A stretch of DNA of 64,000 bases. Source: Candidatus Iainarchaeum sp. (GTDB lineage: Archaea; Iainarchaeota; Iainarchaeia; Iainarchaeales; JAGVWC01). Positions within the stretch are counted from its first letter, which is position 1. Every line of letters starts with the position of its first letter. The stretch lies in NCBI GenBank assembly GCA_018304465.1, contig JAGVWC010000010.1:62001-126000 (forward strand), in the 5' to 3' direction. A program made the translations under genes and the position numbers. The notes beneath the pieces are model-generated. The model did not search any database. It saw nothing but the letters and a program-made list of their open reading frames with translations, and was not told the DNA's origin. Below, piece by piece: positions 57,121 through 64,000 of this stretch.

Positions 57121-59196
57121 ATGAGGGAAAAGAAACCTTTTTTTTCCAGGGGAAACATGGTTCCGGTCGTCATGATCGGCGTGTTGGTACTGGCATCCAT
57201 CTCGTTTTACATGGTTTCGTTTCCCCAAGTGCGCCCGCCGGTGTTACCCATTGACACCAGCCAAAACGAAACCCAAATCGCCCTTGAAAAAGCCGTGGAT
57301 TTGGGACTCATCAACTGGATGGAAAACGGGTTTGCTCCCCGCGAATCCCGCTGGTACAACAACGGCAGCTTTCCACCCGATTTAAACGAAGCCAAAGCCG
57401 GTGCCAGATCCTTTATCTCCACTGAAATCAACCTGATTTTACAAGAACTTGAATCCCAACGCGGATACAAATACATCGGAACCCCCGTGCTTGAATTCGA
57501 TTTTGATTCGGCCGTCACCACCACTGACTTGAACAAACGCGGCGTTCGCTTGACCGTATCCGGATTACGCATCATCAACGAATTAAAAGACGCGCAAGGC
57601 AACCTCAGCAAAAGCGAAAACGACGTGCACATCGTGATTTCACGCGATTACCCCGTCTGGGAAATGTACACGCAGTCATTGGAATGGAGCAAACTCGACT
57701 CCGGAAGCTTCAGCGCGAATCTCCAAGGCGAATTCGACAAAAAACCGTTTCAATCCCGCGCATGCAGCTGTAATACCGTGAGCATTCCCATCGCCGAAAA
57801 AATAAAGGAAAAATTAACCATCGACTGGGTTGACATCGACGCCAACGTCATCAAACCCGCGGTCCGCGAACTCCAACAAAAAATCGGACCCAATTTCGAC
57901 TGCAATTACACCGTTGAAGACAACAAAATTGAAAACATTCCCACCGTGGTCTCGAATTCCACTGCCACCTGCGATTGCCCCGGCGGCGAAACCGGCACCT
58001 GGATTGCCAACGGACAAAACTTCAATATTTTAGCGGCCTGGGACACCCCCGACATCGGTGCCAACGACATCCAATACGGACTCTACAACCATGTTTTTAT
58101 TCCCCGTGCGAGCACGGATCCCACCAAAGGATTCTCCGTGGTTCAAAACCTGATCTTTGAAGCCGACGCGAATCCCATAACGCCGCCTGCCGGCAACGGA
58201 ATCGCGATTGTTCAAGGAATGACCCGAAAAGTCGCGGGATTACTCGTGGTTTACTGCGAAGACCCCTCGATTCAGATTCCCGGCGAAGACACGTTTCGAC
58301 CCTTGTCCGCCAAATTCCGCATGCGATTCGCGGTTCAAAAAGGCGTGAAACCGCCAGACTTTTGCACCGATCTGGCCAACCAAGATATCTGCGGTGGCGG
58401 CGACGACAGCGGTGGCGGCGGAACCTTATGCGTCCCCTATACCCAATGCGGTTCCGACCCGAACTGTAATCGCTGCGAATGCCTGCGCGTCAACGGAACC
58501 GACGTTACCGTGATTCCCGAAGGCACGGTGCGCGGCGGCGGAAGCGACTTGGTCGCATCTTGCCGCGCCTTAGGCGGCGACTTCCAATGTCCGATTAATG
58601 TCCAGCGCAAATTCGTGTGCGATTACACCCACGACCAGCCGTGCTTTACCAAAAAATGCGATATTGTCGCGGGACAAGTCGTGGATGTCTGCATTCCGAT
58701 TCCAGACAAACGCTGCGACCCATTCTGCAATTCGTGTCAAGACAACGGAAGCGGAAGCTTCGTGTGTCAGCCCGACGATCGACTCGCCGGAATGACCTGC
58801 AAACCCGACAGCGACGCTTCCAAATCCAAGAACTGCTTTACCTGTCAACCCGGCGGCGTTTGCTCTGCGCGCGCGAATCTCGGAAACATCGTGTGTTCCA
58901 GCAATTCCGGTTGCCAAACATTCTGCAACGACACGCCGGAACAAGAAGGAAGATGCAACGTTCCAAACCAAACCCAAGTCGGAATCGTTTGCCCCAGTTA
59001 CGCGACCGGCGGCTACGATAACGAATGCCGTACCTGCGGAATCCAAAACGGAGTATTGATCTGTAAATCCGCAAACGACACCTGTGCCTTGGGATGCTGT
59101 TCCACGTCGGACGCCAAATGGGGCCGATGCATTGCATCCGGCGGCGCGTGTTGTCCGGCACTCAAAGAACTCACGGTGTGTCCCACCCCCACATAA
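57121..59196 (+). CDS. large Cys-rich surface protein with N-terminal helix
   Basis: A 691-residue protein: basic start MREKKPFFSRGN, helix VVMIGVLVLASISFYMV, an alpha/beta ectodomain, a Gly-rich linker (GGGDDSGGGGTLC) and a C-terminal third with about 40 cysteines in CxxC and CxC patterns, resembling tandem EGF- or knottin-like modules. Last gene of the operon. Function unknown; adhesion or filament-tip role is inferred from the neighbours. Confidence 0.65.
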   Translation: MREKKPFFSRGNMVPVVMIGVLVLASISFYMVSFPQVRPPVLPIDTSQNETQIALEKAVDLGLINWMENGFAPRESRWYNNGSFPPDLNEAKAGARSFISTEINLILQELESQRGYKYIGTPVLEFDFDSAVTTTDLNKRGVRLTVSGLRIINELKDAQGNLSKSENDVHIVISRDYPVWEMYTQSLEWSKLDSGSFSANLQGEFDKKPFQSRACSCNTVSIPIAEKIKEKLTIDWVDIDANVIKPAVRELQQKIGPNFDCNYTVEDNKIENIPTVVSNSTATCDCPGGETGTWIANGQNFNILAAWDTPDIGANDIQYGLYNHVFIPRASTDPTKGFSVVQNLIFEADANPITPPAGNGIAIVQGMTRKVAGLLVVYCEDPSIQIPGEDTFRPLSAKFRMRFAVQKGVKPPDFCTDLANQDICGGGDDSGGGGTLCVPYTQCGSDPNCNRCECLRVNGTDVTVIPEGTVRGGGSDLVASCRALGGDFQCPINVQRKFVCDYTHDQPCFTKKCDIVAGQVVDVCIPIPDKRCDPFCNSCQDNGSGSFVCQPDDRLAGMTCKPDSDASKSKNCFTCQPGGVCSARANLGNIVCSSNSGCQTFCNDTPEQEGRCNVPNQTQVGIVCPSYATGGYDNECRTCGIQNGVLICKSANDTCALGCCSTSDAKWGRCIASGGACCPALKELTVCPTPT

Positions 59197-59282
59197 ACAA
59201 ACGAACATGGTCGCCCATTTTTTTCGTTTTTTTCCGAATCATTTTTCTTCGTTGAAAACACAAAACTTTTTTTCCGCAAACC

Positions 59283-59290
59283 TTTATATA
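59283..59290 (+). promoter_or_regulatory. TATA box of leaderless UBA-like gene
   Basis: TTTATATA centred about 26 bases before ATG 59312, a textbook leaderless archaeal promoter. Confidence 0.65.
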
Positions 59291-59311
59291 GTACCGATTC
59301 GTTACTCATAA

Positions 59312-59671
59312 ATGGTTGAAGACTCATTGGTTCAAAACGTCCGTGAGCTACTCGTGGCCAGCGGATCCGAAAAAGCCGCGATTTTGCACCTGATGGACAT
59401 GGGATTTAGCGCGCCGGAAGCCGACGACTTGATCAACAAAGCCAAACAAGGCATGGCCAACTACGAAGACTGGAAAAAAATCATGACGATTGCCCAAAAC
59501 GCGGAAGCCTCCGCCAAAGGAAACAACGACGAATTCATTGAAAAATCCGGCGAAAAAAAACGCGAAGTTCAAGGCCAGATATCCGAACTACGCACCATGA
59601 TGTCCTCGCTTAACAGTGAACTTGACACCCAAAAACCAAAAACCGAAACCAAAAAAACAAAACAACCATAA
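59312..59671 (+). CDS. helical protein with UBA-like N-terminus
   Basis: A 119-residue protein. Residues 5-45 (VRELLVASGSEKAAILHLMDMGFSAPEADDLI) look like a UBA-type three-helix bundle with M-G-F; the C-terminal half is a charged coiled coil ending in a Lys-rich tail. UBA-like domains in archaea occur in NAC-alpha. Here there is no NAC beta-barrel, so it is not NAC. Convergent with the 1313-residue gene. Confidence 0.5.
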   Translation: MVEDSLVQNVRELLVASGSEKAAILHLMDMGFSAPEADDLINKAKQGMANYEDWKKIMTIAQNAEASAKGNNDEFIEKSGEKKREVQGQISELRTMMSSLNSELDTQKPKTETKKTKQP

Positions 59672-59674
59672 GAC

Positions 59675-62600
59675 TCATTCTTTTTTCCGCACCACCGCGA
59701 TCACCCGAACAATCAGCAGCACCACCACAATCCCGCCGACCAATGGCACGACTCCCATCGAAAACAAGTCATCCGCAGGAGTGTTCGGATCCCGTGTCGA
59801 ATTTTGATCCGGATTCGTTCCGCCGGATTTGGGAAACACGGAGACCGATGATTTGGCGTTTCCTTTGGATGCCGACAACAACACCACGTTTTTTTGACCG
59901 GTCAAAAGCGCAATCCCCGCGGCGTCCGTTGCCACAGTTTCGTTTCCGTACACGATCTTGACGTCGGTCACCGGCAACCCGTTCGAATCCGAAACCATCA
60001 CCGAAAACGGTTTTCCAACGAACACATTTCCGTCATCCAAGGAAATCTGCAATGCCCCCGAAAGCGTGATCGAAGAAGCAGGCGTCGAACCCGTTGTGCG
60101 AACGAACTTGCGTAATTTGATCGATTGAAAACCGGGTTTGGATATTTCAACAAAAACCGCTTTGACATCCGCGACAAACGAAACGATTCCGTCCGGATTC
60201 GTGTCCTTATTGACATCAAAATACGTGACCCGAGCATCCGACAAGGGTTTTCCGGAAATATCCAGAACCGAAACCTCGAATGTTTTTCCGTGAACCAAAA
60301 ACGAGGGAAGAACCGCTTTTAGCGACAAGAGGGGAATCTTGGAGCAATACGCGGAACACTCGCCTTGATCCATGCATTCGAAACCCGCGCCACACGACGC
60401 ATCCGAAGCGCACAAAGGCTGTTTGCAGGCAAAAGAACAGCACAACGAACCCGCAGAACAATCCGAAGCCGCGGAACACGCCGTCGAATTCGGGGTCCCG
60501 CATTGAGCTGAACACGAATTCGGGTTGAAACAGGTTTGTCCCGACGAACAATCCGAATTGGTTTTGCAAGCCGGGGCCTTACACGCGTTTTGACAGCAAA
60601 AAAAACCCGAAGAACAATTTCCATCGCCCGTACACGCCGAAGCGGGTGGACACGAAACCGCCGACGCGACTCCGTTGCAACAAAAACCGCTTGAAACCGT
60701 CGCGGAACCGCATTGACAGGGCGACGAAACCGGACCCGAAGGACAAGCTGAATTGTTTTGACAAACCGCCGAACACGAATTGGGGTTTCCACACGAAAGA
60801 CCCGTCGGACAATCGGGATTTCCCGTGCAAACAGCCCGAAGTGCAAATACGCCGCTACAGCAAATGCCGCTTGTGCGTTCGTTTCCGCCGCACAAACATT
60901 TTCCGTTAATAGGGCCATCGGGACACAATGCCGTCATGTTTCGATACGCCGTCCACATTTCCCCGAAAAAAGCCGAACCATGATATCCCTGATCCTTGTT
61001 TGATCCGTGATACGTTGGAAAACGCCCGATGCCATCCGCCGCGTTGGTATCCAAAATACAGCTGCCCGCCGGATTCGGTCCGAATGTTTTTCCGTAATTG
61101 TCCCGGCTGTACACGCAAAACCCGCCCGCGCACGCACTGGCTTCGGTTGCCGGAGTACACGATTGACCCGGATTCGTTCCCCCCGAACACGTGCCTTTGT
61201 CCGGAGGCGCGCATACATCCGGCTGGCTCCAGCCGCCGACACTCACCCAACGATCGACAAAATCAAGAAACTCTTCGTCGTTCCAAGCCTGACGAAGCAA
61301 AGGAATGGATCGAACCGCAAGCGCGGTTCCTTTCCAATTCTGGGAATTAGCGGAAAACAAGTAACCGCCGCCCGGATGCCTTCCGCCATCCACGTATCCA
61401 TACGGATCCCGACAGGTACGGCTGCCGGTATCCTCAATGACATTGTTCCAGTACTGGGTTTCCGAACACCCCGGTTGTCCGTACAACGGACGATTGGCCA
61501 CCGGGCTGAAAAACACGCTTCCGTTTTCCGAAAACACGTCTTCTCCCGCGGTCGCCGAAAGCAACCGCATCGCGTTGTTATCCAACAACACGCCGGCAAA
61601 CGCGATCGCTAATTTGCGGCCGTCGCTATGGCCTCCGTTCGGCGGCCATTTTCCGTTGTTTTGCGCCACGTGAAACAAATCGATTCCGTTTTGTAAAAAA
61701 TTGATGGTTGCCTGTCGCTTGGCGGAAACCGGATCATTTAACATCAATCGTAACACCGTTACCGCGCTTTGCGTGGCAATATCCGAACCATAATCCGGCA
61801 TGTTGTCGGCGGGATGCATGACACGACCCATCCAATTGGTTTTGTGATCCAATTGAACGCGGTTATACCAGCCTTCAAGGGTTGAAAGCGACGGGGGATT
61901 TGCGGTCGGCGCCAAGGAAGGCAAGCGATCAAACCGAATGTCATTGACCGAATACAATGGTTTTTGGGAACCGAAATACGGCGGACGAAACAAACTCTGG
62001 CCTTGATCCACGGGAACCGCATCCAGCACGGTTAACACTACCGCGGTTTTCAGGCACGGTCTACAATCCGCATCGTTTAAGGGTTCACTCGAAACGCTTT
62101 TGACGATTGATTTTCCGCCGGTAACCGTTAACGGCAACGATGGAACCAGACTTGGTTTGAATGCTCCGATGCGCGCGTCAAATCCCTGATCGTCGATGCT
62201 CGACGGATTGATTTCGAACCCGTGATGACTGCCATCAAAACCCGGTGACACTAAAACCAACGAAACGGGTCCACGCACCCAAAAATCGCCGTTGGCAAAT
62301 TGTCCGACCCGATATCCCTTGTCGAAATTAAACGTCACGCCATGCTGGGAAACACTCGATTGACACGCGGGACAATTGCCTCCGCAATCGATTCCGGTTT
62401 CGGGCGCGTCCAGCAAATTATTCGAACACACGCCTGCCGCCAAGTCAATCGAATACAAATGCACCGCCAGCTGGGAAAAATCATCCGAAAAAGAACCGTT
62501 CGAAAACGCAATGGATCGGTTTTCATCGATCACGCCAATCGTGCCGGTTGAAATAGGCAAACCAGAAAACGAAAACGTGACTCGTCCGGTTTTTCTAGTA

Positions 62601-63616
62601 GCGGGATTGTAATTCTTATCGCCTTCCACCGCGAAAACGTACAATACATTTCCTTTTTGCCGGATCATGACCTGCATGTTCAAATCATTCGTGACCGCGG
62701 TTGAAACCGAGACCCCCGCGACTTCGGGTGATAGAATCGCTTCCGATAACTGCGTGATTTGACGGTTCGTGCGAACCATTTCGTCTTTGATGCTTTGCGT
62801 CAGGTTAATGTATCGAAACGGATTGAAAGAAATCGTAAAGTATCCGAGGCCTTTGGCGCCATGAACGATGGATAACCATGCTTCCGCCCGCATTTCATAA
62901 TCCAAGGGCCCCCGGGTTGCAGGAATCGTCCAGGAAAGGCCTTGATCCGAGGCTTCGATAATGGGCCAGACGGGTTTTGAGCGGCCCACATACTCGTCAT
63001 ACATGACCCGCGTCATGTCCCCCAATTCGTAAATGCGATGATACGCGTTGTTCCAGCCGGTAACCGGGTAATGATCATATGAAATAATCGAACCGTTTTC
63101 CGTATAGCGGTTAAACCATGCGAAATTGCCATCCATCCATTTTCCGCAACTCGCCCGATAATACGAGTAAAAACTCGCGGTCATCAGGTTCACCGAAAAC
63201 GCGTTGGGATACTGGGCTTTGTATTGGGCTTCTCGACTAGCGATCGCAGCCGCGGTTTCTTTGGGGGCCGTGGTTCCGCATTCTTGTTCATGCACCAGCA
63301 AATACACCAAAAACGCCGGATGATTCACGGTTTGCTCCGACAAATACTGATAGCCCGGAATCATGAACAAACCGTATTCCTGACCCTTGTTCAGCCAGTT
63401 AACCACGTCCCCATCGCTGCCATCATACCCCATAATGGTGTTGACGCCTAACACCGCATGATCATCCACATAGTTTCCCGGTTCATCCCAAGCAAAAATC
63501 GGAAAAAACGGTTTTCCATCCACAATCAATTCGTTGTTCGGACCCATCGAAACGGTTTTGGCCGAAACCGCCGACAAAACCAACACAAAAACGGCGATCC
63601 AAATCAAAAAATTCAA
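59675..63616 (-). CDS. giant secreted protein with glycosidase-like N-terminus and Cys-rich repeats
   Basis: A 1313-residue exported protein: signal LIWIAVFVLVLSAVSA, then a barrel-like region (GKPFFPIFAWDEPGN, NTIMGYDGSDGDVVNWLNKG, YDHYPVTGWNN, WPIIEASDQG) typical of glycoside hydrolase TIM barrels, a second large domain, a chain of Cys-rich repeats with C-x6-D-C and CC motifs, two carboxypeptidase-regulatory-like beta domains and a C-terminal helix VVPLVGGIVVVLLIVRVIAVV with KK tail. Start is TTG at 63616, overlapping the upstream stop (TTGA). A polysaccharide-degrading or -binding surface protein is inferred. Confidence 0.65.
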   Translation of the reverse strand: MNFLIWIAVFVLVLSAVSAKTVSMGPNNELIVDGKPFFPIFAWDEPGNYVDDHAVLGVNTIMGYDGSDGDVVNWLNKGQEYGLFMIPGYQYLSEQTVNHPAFLVYLLVHEQECGTTAPKETAAAIASREAQYKAQYPNAFSVNLMTASFYSYYRASCGKWMDGNFAWFNRYTENGSIISYDHYPVTGWNNAYHRIYELGDMTRVMYDEYVGRSKPVWPIIEASDQGLSWTIPATRGPLDYEMRAEAWLSIVHGAKGLGYFTISFNPFRYINLTQSIKDEMVRTNRQITQLSEAILSPEVAGVSVSTAVTNDLNMQVMIRQKGNVLYVFAVEGDKNYNPATRKTGRVTFSFSGLPISTGTIGVIDENRSIAFSNGSFSDDFSQLAVHLYSIDLAAGVCSNNLLDAPETGIDCGGNCPACQSSVSQHGVTFNFDKGYRVGQFANGDFWVRGPVSLVLVSPGFDGSHHGFEINPSSIDDQGFDARIGAFKPSLVPSLPLTVTGGKSIVKSVSSEPLNDADCRPCLKTAVVLTVLDAVPVDQGQSLFRPPYFGSQKPLYSVNDIRFDRLPSLAPTANPPSLSTLEGWYNRVQLDHKTNWMGRVMHPADNMPDYGSDIATQSAVTVLRLMLNDPVSAKRQATINFLQNGIDLFHVAQNNGKWPPNGGHSDGRKLAIAFAGVLLDNNAMRLLSATAGEDVFSENGSVFFSPVANRPLYGQPGCSETQYWNNVIEDTGSRTCRDPYGYVDGGRHPGGGYLFSANSQNWKGTALAVRSIPLLRQAWNDEEFLDFVDRWVSVGGWSQPDVCAPPDKGTCSGGTNPGQSCTPATEASACAGGFCVYSRDNYGKTFGPNPAGSCILDTNAADGIGRFPTYHGSNKDQGYHGSAFFGEMWTAYRNMTALCPDGPINGKCLCGGNERTSGICCSGVFALRAVCTGNPDCPTGLSCGNPNSCSAVCQNNSACPSGPVSSPCQCGSATVSSGFCCNGVASAVSCPPASACTGDGNCSSGFFCCQNACKAPACKTNSDCSSGQTCFNPNSCSAQCGTPNSTACSAASDCSAGSLCCSFACKQPLCASDASCGAGFECMDQGECSAYCSKIPLLSLKAVLPSFLVHGKTFEVSVLDISGKPLSDARVTYFDVNKDTNPDGIVSFVADVKAVFVEISKPGFQSIKLRKFVRTTGSTPASSITLSGALQISLDDGNVFVGKPFSVMVSDSNGLPVTDVKIVYGNETVATDAAGIALLTGQKNVVLLSASKGNAKSSVSVFPKSGGTNPDQNSTRDPNTPADDLFSMGVVPLVGGIVVVLLIVRVIAVVRKKE

Positions 63617-64000
63617 ACAGCGGATTTTGGATACCCCCGATTCATCCAGCGCAAAAACAAAATCAACCCCAACAACCCGACCGCCAAACTTCCGGCAACA
63701 AACACCCAGTCAATTCCGTCCGCGGGTGAAACAATCGGATCGGAACCGGAATTGGTTTCTCCGCCCGAGGTCTTCGGAAAAACCGTCAATAAGGGGAGAA
63801 TACGGTTCATTTCATCCAATAGGACGCCGGAATTATTAATAATTTCGAATTATCCGGTCACGAATACTTTTTGGGTTTTTTCGCTGAAAAACACGTACAA
63901 GGATTTACCCGGGTTCGAAAGATCCGTCAAAGCCGGATCCAGATTTTCGGGGTTGATATCTTGAATCGGGTTTCCTTCAATCGGACCATGCAAAATATAG
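63613..64000 (-). pseudogene. 3' part of surface-protein gene with in-frame TAA
   Basis: The frame enters at 64000, reads LHGPIEGNPIQDINPENLDP ... EKTQKVFVTG, hits TAA at 63852-63850, and continues in the same frame as FEIINNSGVLLDEMNRILP with a C-terminal membrane helix (VFVAGSLAVGLLGLILFL) to TGA at 63613. The sense after the stop and the TTGA coupling to the next gene argue the 3' part is meant to be translated. Either two proteins (the second initiating at TTG 63819) or a nonsense mutation. Confidence 0.5.

Noticed and set aside
59312-59671. NAC-alpha homologue
   Set aside because: It has a UBA-like segment but no NAC domain, and the C-terminus is a coiled coil.
1-64000. CRISPR array or insertion sequence
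   Set aside because: No regularly spaced repeats with spacers, no cas gene and no transposase was seen.

Overview
The window is chromosomal DNA of an archaeon. It encodes TFB, a group II chaperonin (thermosome), a canonical archaeal histone, a short histone-fold-like protein, Sec61-beta, ribosomal protein S8e, the KEOPS subunit Cgi121, the tRNA-splicing endonuclease, a Hef-type helicase-nuclease, a tandem OB-fold (RPA-like) protein and two KaiC-like ATPases. The compact layout, many leaderless starts (TATA-like box 26-29 nt before the start codon), short versions of conserved proteins and abundant small unknown genes fit a small-genome lineage of the DPANN type; the exact phylum is my inference and was not tested.

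Layout. 1-2.8 kb is accessory: an ArdC/ImmA-like metallopeptidase, an unknown gene and a PIN-like gene in one minus-strand operon, facing a small HNH protein. 2.8-5.4 kb is a cluster of small enzymes of bacterial flavour (a RibD/DHFR-like reductase, three VOC/glyoxalase-fold proteins, a DUF1428 protein). 5.4-9.1 kb holds single genes: PRC-barrel, TspO, MgtC, an exonuclease and a proline iminopeptidase. 9.2-15.8 kb has two membrane-anchored paralogues of unknown role, Sec61-beta, a predicted nuclease, isoleucyl-tRNA synthetase, a toxin-antitoxin pair and a tRNA-Ile with anticodon UAU. 16.1-27.8 kb is mostly core: ssDNA-binding protein, mechanosensitive-channel-like protein, thermosome, SIMPL protein, VIT1/CCC1 transporter, and a KaiC-kinase-coiled-coil operon.

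27.9-36.5 kb is an accessory island: Fic protein, HEPN-MNT and HicAB modules, two methyltransferases, an ArsR-DsrE operon, an orphan substrate-binding protein and a phosphotransferase. It is punctuated by at least five same-orientation copies of a short repeat, each preceded on the minus strand by a TATA-like box and each able to encode a peptide beginning xADDELT. This is the most unusual feature of the window.

36.5-53.2 kb returns to information processing: a bacterial-type tRNA-guanine transglycosylase, AlaX, histones, EndA, TrpRS, TFB, S8e, Cgi121, Hef and a second KaiC-like ATPase. 53.3-59.2 kb is a six-gene operon of proteins with one N-terminal hydrophobic segment and Cys-rich ectodomains, including a vWA protein; it looks like a surface-filament or adhesion system. 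59.7-64 kb encodes a giant secreted, membrane-anchored protein with a glycosidase-like N-terminus, coupled to an upstream partner that runs out of the window.

Three genes (16.1, 21.7 and 22.7 kb) and the partial gene at 63.6-64 kb carry frameshifts or in-frame stops. Several frameshifts can be repaired by adding one base to a short homopolymer, so raw-read checking is needed before calling them pseudogenes. Many transcription units end in a perfect hairpin followed by a T-rich run.
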